From positions 1 through 44,318 of the forward strand of contig JAIPGZ010000009.1 of assembly GCA_021735425.1 (NCBI GenBank): a stretch of 44,318 nt of DNA, given 5' to 3'. The notes beneath the pieces are model-generated. The model had not been told where the DNA came from. It ran no database searches and was given only the letters and a program-made list of their open reading frames with translations. How positions within the stretch are numbered: position 1 is the first letter of the stretch; every line of letters starts with the position of its first letter. A program made the position numbers and the translations under genes. Origin of the DNA: Candidatus Altimarinota bacterium. Its GTDB lineage: Bacteria > Patescibacteriota > Gracilibacteria > JAHISY01. Shown here piece after piece: positions 33,803 to 42,146 of this stretch.

Positions 33803-35356
33803 ATGAAAAAGAAATTATATATATACGATACAACCTTGAGGGATGGTAACCAGATGGAGGGAGTGAATTTTTCTATAAATGAGAAATTAAAAATTACAAA
33901 AAAGTTAGATGAATTTGGAGTTGATTTTATCGAAGGTGGTTGGCCAGGAAGTAACCCAAAAGATGATGAGTATTTCAAAGAAATTAAAAAAATAAAATTA
34001 AAAAACGAAGTGGTGGCTTTTTCTTCGACTCATTTAATCGGAAAAACTCCAGCGACTGATTTTTTAATTCAAAAAGTTTTAGCGGCAAAGACAGGGTGGG
34101 TTTGTGTTTTTGGGAAAACTTGGGATTTTCATTCTCAGAAAATTCTCAAAATTCAAAACAAGGATGCTATTAAATTAATCCAAAACACAATTAAGTTTTT
34201 CACCACAAAAAGAAGAAAAATAATTTTTGATGCAGAACATTTTTTCGACGGGTTTAAATCAAATTCAAAATTTGCGCTGGAGTGTTTAAAAATTGCTGAG
34301 AAAAATGGTGCGGCGAACTTAACTTTATGCGACACGAATGGTGGGAGCTCAGAAAAAGAGATTCGAGAAATAATACGTGAAGTCAAACAAGAGATTAAAA
34401 CACCGCTTGGTATTCATACTCATAATGATTGTGGTTTAGCAGCTTCAAATTCTCTCGCGGCAGTCGAAGAAGGAGTCGAGTTGGTTCAGGGTTGCCTAAA
34501 TGGGTTAGGTGAGAGAAGTGGGAATGCGAACCTTGGGACAATTATTCCTAATCTTCAAATTAAACAGGGTTATAAAATTATTCCACCAGTGAGTCTTGAA
34601 AAAATTACTCAACTTTCAAACTATATTTTTGAGTTTGCGAATCTTCCGCCGCAAAAAAATCAGCCTTTTGTAGGCGCGAATGCTTTTACCCATAAGGGTG
34701 GAATTCACGCGTCAGCGGTTTTGAAAAATTCTAAAAGCTATGAGCATATCAGTCCGAAACTAGTCGGGAACGTTTCTCGAATCACAATTTCAGAACTGAG
34801 TGGGAAGTCGAATGTCGTCGAGGTCGCGAAGAAATTAGGATTCAAGCTCGATCCTCAATCTCAGCAAACTCGCAATATTCTCAAACAAATCAAACAAATG
34901 GAAAGTGAAGGTTTTTATTTCGAGACGGCTGAAGCTAGTTTTGCTTTATTAATTCTCCGCTCACAAAAAAACTACAAAGTGCCTTTTGAAGTCTTGGATT
35001 ATTTTGTAATTAATCTAAAAGATGGGGAGGCGAAAGCGACTGTTAAGCTAAAAGTTGGCACAGAAATTCGCGAGTATGCAGCGAGCGGGAATGGACCGGT
35101 CAACGCTCTAGATGTCGCGACGCGGCGAGCGGTGGGTAAATTCTTCCCACAAATCCAAAACGTTGAGTTGAAAGATTATAAAGTTCGGATACTCGACTCT
35201 GATGCAGCTACGGCGGCAAAGACTCGGGTTTTGGTTGAAAGTTCCAACGGTGTAGAAGGCTGGAACACAAGCGGTTGTTCGGAAAATATTATCAAAGCGA
35301 GCTGGCAAGCCTTGATTGATAGTTTAGAATTTGCGATTTGGCGGGCAGGGAAATAG
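33803..35356 (+). CDS. cimA: Citramalate synthase
   Basis: 517 aa. It condenses pyruvate and acetyl-CoA to citramalate, opening the threonine-independent route to isoleucine. Signature YDTTLRDGNQMEGVNFSINEKLKI and IEGGWPGSNPKD (43-54) mark the CimA rather than the isopropylmalate synthase branch. Metal His in GIHTHNDCGLAA (205 region), GLGERSGNANL (234-244), and C-terminal LeuA-type regulatory domain (about 385-515, SGNGPVNALD). The first half is markedly more AT-rich (Lys AAA, Leu TTA) than its neighbours, which may mean recent acquisition. The 203-bp gap before it is very AT-rich, with two TTTTCCACA repeats at 33698-33717 and a TTGGTT-17-TTTATT possible promoter. Confidence 0.9.
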   Translation: MKKKLYIYDTTLRDGNQMEGVNFSINEKLKITKKLDEFGVDFIEGGWPGSNPKDDEYFKEIKKIKLKNEVVAFSSTHLIGKTPATDFLIQKVLAAKTGWVCVFGKTWDFHSQKILKIQNKDAIKLIQNTIKFFTTKRRKIIFDAEHFFDGFKSNSKFALECLKIAEKNGAANLTLCDTNGGSSEKEIREIIREVKQEIKTPLGIHTHNDCGLAASNSLAAVEEGVELVQGCLNGLGERSGNANLGTIIPNLQIKQGYKIIPPVSLEKITQLSNYIFEFANLPPQKNQPFVGANAFTHKGGIHASAVLKNSKSYEHISPKLVGNVSRITISELSGKSNVVEVAKKLGFKLDPQSQQTRNILKQIKQMESEGFYFETAEASFALLILRSQKNYKVPFEVLDYFVINLKDGEAKATVKLKVGTEIREYAASGNGPVNALDVATRRAVGKFFPQIQNVELKDYKVRILDSDAATAAKTRVLVESSNGVEGWNTSGCSENIIKASWQALIDSLEFAIWRAGK

Positions 35357-35439
35357 CGGGGCGCTATTAATATTAGACAGCCAAGAGGGATTGTAATTTT
35401 CGCTATTTCGTACAGCTGGTTTTTATATGGGATTAAGAC

Positions 35440-35465
35440 TTAAGACGCGATGTATCGCGTCTTAA
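35440..35465. terminator. Perfect hairpin between convergent cimA and secA
   Basis: Arms TTAAGACGCGAT (35440-35451) and ATCGCGTCTTAA (35454-35465) around GT. It lies between two convergent stops and is likely a shared terminator, although neither strand has a strong T run after it. Confidence 0.45.
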
Positions 35466-35476
35466 CGACTTTGACT

Positions 35477-38230
35477 TTAAGAATTTCCCCCACAACATTT
35501 TTTAAACTTTTTCCCGCTGCCGCACGGACAGGGGTCATTTCGTCCGACCGATTTTAGTTCACCAGAAGCTTCATTTTTAGCAGCTCGGACAATTATCGGG
35601 TTGTCGGTTTTTTGTGGGGTAGAACTTTGTGAATCGTCGGCGCGGATTTTGACCACACCGGAACTTCCCAAATTTTGGATTTTTGGGTCGGGTTTCAAAA
35701 ATTTAGCGGCAGCTGCCGCGACATCTTTCGTCTGCTCAGGGGACAGCTCGCGGTCGCCGGTCAAAATGTCTTCGACGGAATCTTCGTTGGTCACTATTTT
35801 GGTCGGAATTTCCGTTTGCAACGAAGGCGATGGTGGGGCTGCGGCTTCAATTTTTAATTTAAAAAGAGCGCGGATCGTGTTGCCGCGAATATTTCCCAAC
35901 AGTTCTTCAAAAGAGATATAGGCCTCGTTTTTGTATTCAACTAAAGGATCGCGTTGACCGAAGCCGCGTAGTGAAACTTTTTCCCGAAGGTGGCGCATAT
36001 TTTCTAAATGCTCCATCCAGAGTCGATCGATCGTCGAAAGATAAATTTGTCGTTCGGCGAAACGTAGCGCTTCGCGATTCGGTAATTTTTCCTCCCGCTT
36101 TTGATAAGCCTTTTTGATCTCCGCTGCGGCGAAATCAGCTAACTCGGGTTGTTTTAAAAATTCTCCCAACTGTTCCATTGTCGGGGCATTTTCAAAAATA
36201 CCGCCGAGTTGTTTTTCAATTTCTGCCAAATCCCAATCTTCCTGTTTCCGATTAGCGCTAAACCCGTCGGCAATCGCTCGCGCCTCATCTTCAAGAATTT
36301 TCTGAATTTCGTCTTTAATGTTTTCGTGCTTCAAAATTTTCCTACGCCTTCCGTAAATAATTTCTCGTTGTTTGTTCATCACGTCGTCGTATTCAACCAA
36401 ATGTTTGCGAATGTCGAAATGGTGGGCCTCCACTTTTTTCTGCGCTGATTCAATTGAGCGGGAAATCATTCCGTTTTCAATCGGCATGTCTTCTGGCACC
36501 TTCAGAACGTCCATCATCCGCTGCATTTTTTCTCCGCCAAAGAGTCGCATCAACGAATCCTCCATTGAGACGAAAAACTGGCTTGCGCCCGGATCGCCTT
36601 GGCGGCCGCTTCTCCCGCGGAGCTGATTATCAATCCTTCGGCTTTCGTGTCGCTCGGTCCCTAGAATAAAAAGACCATCTAATTCGTTCACGCCGTCGCC
36701 CAGCTTGATGTCAGTGCCACGGCCAGCCATATTTGTCGCGATCGTGACTGCGGCTCTCTCGCCGGCCTTGGAGATGATTTCCGCCTCCTTCTCGTGGTGC
36801 TTGGCGTTCAAGACTTTATGAGGAACGCCGTTTCGCAAAAGTTGCTGACTCAAGAATTCTGATTTTTCGATCGTGATTGTTCCAACTAAAACAGGTTGGC
36901 CCTTTTCGTGCAGTTCTTTAATTTTCCCAACAGTCGCCTGAAATTTCCCTGCTTCGCTTTTATAAACCGAATCGGGCAAATCGTGTCGCGTCACTTCCCG
37001 ATTAGTCGGGACAGCTAGACACTCCAAATTGTAAATCTTGGCAAACTCTTCTGCCTCGGTGAGTGCCGTGCCGGTCATCCCTGCGAGCTTCGAATAAAGT
37101 CGGAAATAATTCTGTAGCGTAATCGTCGCCAAAGTCTTCGATTCGCGGCGGACTTCGACATTTTCTTTCGCTTCAAGTGCCTGGTGTAGCCCCTCGGAGT
37201 ACCGCCTGCCCGGCATTAATCTTCCCGTGAATTCGTCCACAATCAGAATCTCGCCGTCTTTCACGACATAATCTTTGTCTCGGGTAAAGACGGCGCTTGC
37301 CTTTAGTGCAGCTTCAATATGGTGGACCTCGCTGAAGCCCGCCTCGGTGTAAATGTTTTGCAGACCGAGCAATCCCTCCATTTTCGTGATTCCCGCCTCG
37401 GTCAAAGTCGCCGTCTTGGCTTTTTCGTCTAGTTCGTAATGCTTGTCTCTTTCAAGATTCCGGATGAGCTGAGAATACCTCAAATATTTGCTGGTCGACT
37501 CCTCTGCTGGCGCGGAAATTATCAGCGGTGTGCGAGCCTCGTCGATTAAAATACTGTCGACCTCATCGACGATGGCGTAATGCAAATCACGTTGCATGAG
37601 CTCCTCCGCGCTGCGTGCCATGTTGTCGCGGAGGTAGTCGAAGCCGAACTCCGTATTGGTTCCGTAAGTAATGTCACACCGATAAGCCGCCTTGCGTTCG
37701 TCAGTCGGGATACCGTGGTCGAGCACGCCGACGGTCATGCCGAGGAATTTAAATAGTCCGCCCATCCATTCCGCATCGCGTCTTGCGAGGTAATTATTCA
37801 CAGTTACAAGATGTGCGCCTTTTCCCGCCAATGCGTTCAAGTAAAGCGGGAGGGTACAAACGAGAGTTTTGCCTTCGCCCGTTTTCATCTCGGCGATTTT
37901 GCCTTCATGGATGGCAATCCCGCCGAGTAGCTGGACGTCGTAGGGAATCATTTCCCACTGTACTGGGTTGCCCCTGATTTCCCAACTCGTGCCGACGAGC
38001 CTTCGGCAAGCATTTTTCACGACAGCGAAAGCTTCCGGCAAAAGCTCGTCTACAGTCGCGCCATTTTTCAGTCGCTCTCGAAATTCGCTGGTCTTGTCCT
38101 GCAGCTCCTCGTTGCTCAGGCTCACCAAACCTTTCTCGAGGGAGTTAATTTGCGAGACAATCACTCCGAGCCTTTTGATTTCTTTGGCGTTGGAGTCGCC
38201 GATGATTTTGTTGATGAGTTTGCTTAGCAT
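35477..38230 (-). CDS. secA: Preprotein translocase ATPase SecA
   Basis: 917 aa, full length. It drives proteins through SecYEG with ATP. Motor domain: Walker A MKTGEGKT (115-122), TVNNYLARRDAEWMG, YGTNTEFGFDYLRDN, Walker B IVDEVDSILIDEARTPLIIS, and in NBD2 TNMAGRGTDIKLG and GTERHESRRIDNQLRGRSGRQGDPG (in parts). C-terminal zinc tail VGRNDPCPCGSGKKFKKCC binds SecB or ribosome partners in other bacteria. A Pro/Ser-rich linker precedes the tail. ATG 38230; no Shine-Dalgarno site. It serves the many signal-peptide proteins in this window. Confidence 0.97.
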   Translation of the reverse strand: MLSKLINKIIGDSNAKEIKRLGVIVSQINSLEKGLVSLSNEELQDKTSEFRERLKNGATVDELLPEAFAVVKNACRRLVGTSWEIRGNPVQWEMIPYDVQLLGGIAIHEGKIAEMKTGEGKTLVCTLPLYLNALAGKGAHLVTVNNYLARRDAEWMGGLFKFLGMTVGVLDHGIPTDERKAAYRCDITYGTNTEFGFDYLRDNMARSAEELMQRDLHYAIVDEVDSILIDEARTPLIISAPAEESTSKYLRYSQLIRNLERDKHYELDEKAKTATLTEAGITKMEGLLGLQNIYTEAGFSEVHHIEAALKASAVFTRDKDYVVKDGEILIVDEFTGRLMPGRRYSEGLHQALEAKENVEVRRESKTLATITLQNYFRLYSKLAGMTGTALTEAEEFAKIYNLECLAVPTNREVTRHDLPDSVYKSEAGKFQATVGKIKELHEKGQPVLVGTITIEKSEFLSQQLLRNGVPHKVLNAKHHEKEAEIISKAGERAAVTIATNMAGRGTDIKLGDGVNELDGLFILGTERHESRRIDNQLRGRSGRQGDPGASQFFVSMEDSLMRLFGGEKMQRMMDVLKVPEDMPIENGMISRSIESAQKKVEAHHFDIRKHLVEYDDVMNKQREIIYGRRRKILKHENIKDEIQKILEDEARAIADGFSANRKQEDWDLAEIEKQLGGIFENAPTMEQLGEFLKQPELADFAAAEIKKAYQKREEKLPNREALRFAERQIYLSTIDRLWMEHLENMRHLREKVSLRGFGQRDPLVEYKNEAYISFEELLGNIRGNTIRALFKLKIEAAAPPSPSLQTEIPTKIVTNEDSVEDILTGDRELSPEQTKDVAAAAAKFLKPDPKIQNLGSSGVVKIRADDSQSSTPQKTDNPIIVRAAKNEASGELKSVGRNDPCPCGSGKKFKKCCGGNS

Positions 38231-38389
38231 TCAAATCAGGATAAAGAATACAGGACACAGAATACAGTTTTTCATCTCCCGAACAACAGAAAACCAACCG
38301 AGAACCTGTTCTGAGAGTTTAAAGCGCGACGGCGAAAAAAGCACGAAAATTAATGTAGAACGTAGAATGGGGTCGCGGTTTTTTGATGC

Positions 38390-38465
38390 AACAAAAAAAG
38401 GGAGGCTGCAGATAAATAATTATCGCAACCTCCACGTTACGAGCATTAAATGCCCGCAGCCTCCC
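38390..38465 (-). terminator. Large branched intrinsic terminator
   Basis: Arms GGGAGGCTGC (38400-38409) and GCAGCCTCCC (38456-38465) pair perfectly, with smaller hairpins inside (GCATTTAATGC type). On the minus strand the stem is followed directly by T7. It ends the transcript of the 82-aa gene. The gap 38231-38389 before secA holds nothing I recognise. Confidence 0.8.
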
Positions 38466-38473
38466 CTCTCTTC

Positions 38474-38722
38474 CTAGGACTGACTCTCTTCCGGTCGGTC
38501 CTTTCCCCTGCGGTCTTTTTTGGTGCGTCTGTCGGCACCAATGGGAGTTAAGTCGATCTCCCTCCTGTCGGTGGTTTTCTCCAACTTCATTTTTTTCAGA
38601 AGAGCTGTTAGATCATTTGTCTCTCCGACGACTCCGAGCATGTTTCCGGAAGCATGGTTGAACTTAGTGCTTTTCAAGACTTTTAGACGAGTCTCGATTT
38701 CCTCAATAGTTGGTTTTCCCAT
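38474..38722 (-). CDS. Small charged protein of a two-gene islet, function unknown
   Basis: 82 aa from ATG 38722. N-terminal helix MGKPTIEEIETRLKVLKS, then NMLGVVGETNDLTALLKKMKLEK, ending in a highly charged tail rich in Arg/Lys/Asp (ADRRTKKDRRGKDRPEESQS). No known motif. The start is fixed by a strong GGAGG (38732-38736) 9 bases upstream, which is rare in this window. The 14-bp palindrome 38752-38765 lies 30 bases before the start, and a strong terminator follows the stop. Confidence 0.7.
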   Translation of the reverse strand: MGKPTIEEIETRLKVLKSTKFNHASGNMLGVVGETNDLTALLKKMKLEKTTDRREIDLTPIGADRRTKKDRRGKDRPEESQS

Positions 38723-38751
38723 TTTTTTAGTCCTCCAAATTAGTGATTTTT

Positions 38752-38765
38752 GCCACACGTGTGGC
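38752..38765. promoter_or_regulatory. Perfect 14-bp palindrome, putative operator
   Basis: GCCACACGTGTGGC is self-complementary and lies 30 bp before the 82-aa gene. A 12-of-14 version (ACCACACATGTGGT, 39474-39487) lies before the neighbouring SDR gene. A second, longer dyad at 38771-38793 (arms GAGACGTTGCA and TGCAACGTCTC) sits next to it and just after the SDR stop. Confidence 0.5.
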
Positions 38766-38798
38766 GAGGGGAGACGTTGCAGTGCAACGTCTCTGTCA

Positions 38799-39419
38799 TC
38801 ATCCTACGTTCAAGACCTGACCGTTGACGTACTTGGCGTCATCAGACGCCATAAACGCAAAAACGGGGGCAATTTCTTCTGGTTCTGCCCGAATTTCAGC
38901 TGTCATTTCTAGGCAGATGGCGTTCACGTTGATGTTGTGTTTGCCAAGCTCACGGGAGGTTGATGTTGTGAATTCGACGATTCTGGTTTTTGCAGCCGAG
39001 TAGGCTTGGACATTGGTGCCAAAAATATCAGCAGGTGATATCACGTTAATAATTTTGCCGGATTTTTGTTTTTTCATGTAGCGGGCGGCTGCCTCAGTGG
39101 TGTTGAGGGTGTTGTTAAAAGTTCCGGTGTTGACAAGAACATCAATACCACCAAGGGTATTGATGCATACGTCGACCATGCGCTGTGCGTTAACAGTGGT
39201 GTTAAAAGCAAAAGCTTGCCCTCGCCCCTCGTATTTTTCAATTGCCGCCGCAGTTTTTTCAGCGGCGTTCTTATCAGATTCGGAGCGGTATCCAATCAAG
39301 ACACGTGCTCCTTCTTGGGCGAACATCATGGCAACTGCCTTTCCGATATCATGGCTGCCATCTGTAACGATGGCGTTTTTCCTGGCTAGTCTTAGCCTCT
39401 TACGCGGTTTTGGTGCCAT
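38799..39419 (-). CDS. Divergent short-chain dehydrogenase/reductase (FabG-like)
   Basis: 206 aa from ATG 39419, chosen because GGAGG (39427-39431) lies 7 bases upstream; the frame extends to 39494. Rossmann start NAIVTDGSHDIGKAVAMMFAQEGARVLIGYR, where the canonical TGxxxGIG reads TDGSHDIG, so a key Gly is changed. The NNAG block is NTGTFNN. The catalytic Ser is in INVISPADIFG and the YxxxK in AYSAAKTRIVEF, with the C-terminal GQVLNVG, ending a few residues earlier than usual. Probably an NAD(P)-dependent oxidoreductase, with activity uncertain because of the altered Gly. Leader hairpin at 39441-39463. Confidence 0.8.
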   Translation of the reverse strand: MAPKPRKRLRLARKNAIVTDGSHDIGKAVAMMFAQEGARVLIGYRSESDKNAAEKTAAAIEKYEGRGQAFAFNTTVNAQRMVDVCINTLGGIDVLVNTGTFNNTLNTTEAAARYMKKQKSGKIINVISPADIFGTNVQAYSAAKTRIVEFTTSTSRELGKHNINVNAICLEMTAEIRAEPEEIAPVFAFMASDDAKYVNGQVLNVG

Positions 39420-39440
39420 TGGTTTTCCTCCTTTTGTTTT

Positions 39441-39463
39441 TCTCTCAGGGGAATCCCGAGAGA
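39441..39463 (-). promoter_or_regulatory. Leader hairpin and operator of the SDR gene
   Basis: TCTCTC (39441-39446) pairs with GAGAGA (39458-39463), extended by GGG/CCC around a GAAT loop. It lies 10 bases before the Shine-Dalgarno site and just after the palindrome at 39474-39487 (minus-strand order: palindrome, hairpin, Shine-Dalgarno, ATG). Confidence 0.4.
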
Positions 39464-39508
39464 TAATTTTTTTACCACACATGTGGTCTTTCATTCTTAA
39501 AAATTTCT

Positions 39509-39607
39509 AAGCGAAGAGGGGACATACCCCCTTGGCTTATTAGGGACAACCGTTCGCACCTCAGTGACGCGCCAGCTGCCCCATTAGGGGTAAGTGTCTC
39601 TCCGCTT
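39509..39607. other. Long imperfect palindrome, candidate structured RNA or DNA element
   Basis: AAGCG (39509-39513) pairs with CGCTT (39603-39607), continued by GAGGGGACA with TGTCTCTC and TACCCCC/TTAGGG with CCCCATTAGGGGTA, so the two halves form a long interrupted helix with a roughly 40-base complex top. Read on the minus strand it would lie about 90 bases before the SDR start; on the plus strand it is about 220 bases before the nrd promoter. The rest of the gap to 39828 shows no gene. No known riboswitch recognised. Confidence 0.45.
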
Positions 39608-39828
39608 ATCGTCATGTCAAAGGGCGAAAGTCAGATAAGGATAAGTGACATAATTTAACATTAAAGATTAACACTAACAACAATGGCGTAGAACGACTAA
39701 GTGTCTTTGAGAATTATTTAGAGGTGGACGGTGTAAATAAGTTGTTCAAATTAGCGACAAAAACAGTGACATTTTTTGATTTAAGATGGCCCAAGAATTA
39801 AAATCAATCTCTCGCAAGCGTAAACTGC

Positions 39829-39857
39829 TTGAGCTTGTCCCCCAAATCAGATATGAT
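39829..39857 (+). promoter_or_regulatory. nrd operon promoter
   Basis: TTGAGC (39829-39834), 17-base spacer, TATGAT (39852-39857). Predicted start of transcription about 39864, so the NrdR box at 39878-39893 lies just downstream, in a position to block elongation or initiation. Confidence 0.65.
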
Positions 39858-39877
39858 GTAGTTTGCATTCTCCATAG

Positions 39878-39893
39878 CCACAATATATTGTGG
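39878..39893. promoter_or_regulatory. NrdR box
   Basis: CCACAATATATTGTGG is a perfect 16-bp palindrome that matches the NrdR consensus ACACWATATWTTGTGT at its core. NrdR is the ATP-cone repressor of ribonucleotide reductase genes. NrdR sites usually come in pairs three turns apart; at that distance upstream there is only a poor ATAT-centred match. Confidence 0.85.
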
Positions 39894-39916
39894 TTTCTTA
39901 ATTTCCCATCCCCTTT

Positions 39917-42043
39917 ATGGCTGCTCACAAAGTCCAAAAACGCAACGGTGCAATTGTCGACTTTGACTCTGCCAAAATCGAGAAGGCGATTTTCTCAGCC
40001 GCAAAAGCAGCGGGTGGGAAAGATTTCGATGAGGCTAAAAATTTAACCGCAAAAGTTGTCGCCGAACTGGAAAAAGTCGACACCGTCCCGACGGTTGAAG
40101 AGGTTCAAGATTTGGTCGAAAGAGTTCTCATTCACGCTGGTCACCCGACGACTGCCAAGACCTACATTCTCTACCGTGAGAAGCGCGCGGAGCAGCGGGC
40201 AGATCGGAACGTGGTGGTAGAGGTTGAGAAAACAATGGACGAATATTTGAACCAACTCGACTGGCGGGTGAACGCGAACTCCAATCAGGGTTATTCTCTC
40301 GGTGGCATGATTCTCAACACGGCCGGCAAAGTTACTGCGAATTACTGGCTGTCGCACATTTATCCCAAAAACGTTGGTGACGCGCACCGCAATGGTGATT
40401 ACCACATCCACGATCTTGACATGTTCTCTGGCTACTGCGCGGGTTGGTCGCTGCGGGCACTGCTCGAAGAAGGTTTCAACGGACTAGGCGGTAAGACCGA
40501 AAGTCACCCGCCGAAACACCTTTCTTCAGCGGTTTCTCAGATGGTCAACTTCCTCGGCTCGCTGCAGAATGAGTGGGCAGGCGCGCAGGCTTTCTCTAGC
40601 TTTGATACTTACATGGCGCCCTTCGTCAAAAAATATTCTCTCGAAGTGGAGGAGTCACTCGAAAAAACAGGAGCTCAGTTCGAGACGCCTGAAGCGAGGC
40701 AGAGCTATGTCGATCGTCGGACTTATAACTACGTTTACCAAAACATTCAATCATTTGTTTTCAATCTCAACGTCCCATCACGCTGGGGGACACAGACACC
40801 CTTTACTAATATCACTCTCGACTGGGTCTGCCCAGAGGATCTTCGCGAAAAAAGATTACTACTTGGCGGGGAGCCCTTCGAACACAAATTCTCCGAACTG
40901 GACAAAGAAATGGGGATCATCAATCGCGCCTTCATCGCTGTGATGACAGCGGGTGATTCCAAAGGTCGCGTCTTCACTTTCCCTATTCCGACCTACAACA
41001 TCACTCCCGACTTCGATTGGGACGGTGAGAACACAGACATGCTTTTCGAGATGACGGCGAAGTACGGGATGCCTTACTTCCAGAATTTCATAAACTCCGA
41101 TCTCAAGCCGAGTGATGTCCGCTCGATGTGTTGTCGACTGCAGCTTGATTTGAATGAGCTGCGCAAGCGGGGGAATGGTCTCTTCGGTTCCGCCGAGATG
41201 ACTGGCTCGATTGGCGTCGTGACCATTAATTCCGCGCGAATCGGTTACCTCGCGAAGGGCGACAAACAAAAACTATTAGATAGGGTCGGGCACCTGATGG
41301 AATTGGCGAAAACTTCGCTCGAGATGAAGCGGGAAGAAATTCAAAAATGGATTGACCGCGGACTTTTTCCGTTCACTAAACGCTACCTCGGTACACTCAA
41401 AAATCATTTCTCAACAATTGGTGTAAACGGAGTCAACGAGTGTGTCCGCAACTTCAGCGACGACAAATTCGACATCGCTTCGAAAGAAGGCAAAGAGCTG
41501 GCTCTCGAAATCCTCGGTTACATGCGGAAAAAATTAACCGAGTTTCAAAACGAAACTGGTAACCTCTACAATCTCGAAGCGACGCCGGCAGAGGGGACGA
41601 CTTACCGCTTCGCGAAAGAAGATCGCAAGCGTTATCCCGACATTCTGCAATCTGGGACAGAGGAGGCGCCGTATTACACCAATTCCTCGCAGCTGCCGGT
41701 GGAATATACCGACGACGCTTTCGAAGCTTTGACTCATCAAGACGAATTGCAAAAAATGTACACGGGCGGGACGGTGCTCCACCTCTACATGGGGGAGCGA
41801 ATTTCCGACTCGGCGGCTTGCAAAAATCTTGTTCGCAAAACCTTGACCAATTTCCGTCTGCCCTACATTACGATTACCCCAACCTTTTCCATCTGTCCGA
41901 AGCACGGCTACCTCGCCGGTGAGCACGACTTCTGTCCGCTTTGTGACGAAGAGATTGGTTACGACGGCATGGATCGGGACGAGAAAATGCGAGCACCGTA
42001 TGTTTCGGCTTCTGCGAAAAAGGAAGCCGCCAACAGAGGTTAG
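39917..42043 (+). CDS. nrdD: Anaerobic ribonucleoside-triphosphate reductase, catalytic part without glycyl-radical loop
   Basis: 708 aa. ATP-cone at about 4-92 (VQKRNGAIVDFDSAKIEKAI). The ten-stranded barrel of class III enzymes follows, with NSNQGYSLGGMILNTAGKV, NGDYHIHDLDMFSGYCAGWS, SRWGTQTPFTNITLDW, PIPTYNIT, DVRSMCCRLQLD (catalytic Cys region) and NGVNECVRN. The C-terminal zinc site is ICPKHGYLAGEHDFCPLC. It ends 32 residues later without the RVxGY glycyl-radical motif that every active NrdD needs. That motif is on the next ORF, 103 bases downstream, in another frame. It reduces ribonucleotides to deoxyribonucleotides anaerobically. Confidence 0.93.
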   Translation: MAAHKVQKRNGAIVDFDSAKIEKAIFSAAKAAGGKDFDEAKNLTAKVVAELEKVDTVPTVEEVQDLVERVLIHAGHPTTAKTYILYREKRAEQRADRNVVVEVEKTMDEYLNQLDWRVNANSNQGYSLGGMILNTAGKVTANYWLSHIYPKNVGDAHRNGDYHIHDLDMFSGYCAGWSLRALLEEGFNGLGGKTESHPPKHLSSAVSQMVNFLGSLQNEWAGAQAFSSFDTYMAPFVKKYSLEVEESLEKTGAQFETPEARQSYVDRRTYNYVYQNIQSFVFNLNVPSRWGTQTPFTNITLDWVCPEDLREKRLLLGGEPFEHKFSELDKEMGIINRAFIAVMTAGDSKGRVFTFPIPTYNITPDFDWDGENTDMLFEMTAKYGMPYFQNFINSDLKPSDVRSMCCRLQLDLNELRKRGNGLFGSAEMTGSIGVVTINSARIGYLAKGDKQKLLDRVGHLMELAKTSLEMKREEIQKWIDRGLFPFTKRYLGTLKNHFSTIGVNGVNECVRNFSDDKFDIASKEGKELALEILGYMRKKLTEFQNETGNLYNLEATPAEGTTYRFAKEDRKRYPDILQSGTEEAPYYTNSSQLPVEYTDDAFEALTHQDELQKMYTGGTVLHLYMGERISDSAACKNLVRKTLTNFRLPYITITPTFSICPKHGYLAGEHDFCPLCDEEIGYDGMDRDEKMRAPYVSASAKKEAANRG

Positions 42044-42146
42044 TCGGTGCCGCTAAAAACCCGATGCAAAAATTTTCAATTTTCAGTTCTCAATTTTCAA
42101 ACAATTTTCAATTCACTAATTTTTTAATTTCTAAACCCTCATCAAC

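Noticed and set aside
39509-39607. Integron attC site
   Set aside because: The GTTRRRY / RYYYAAC end motifs are missing and there is no integrase or cassette array nearby.
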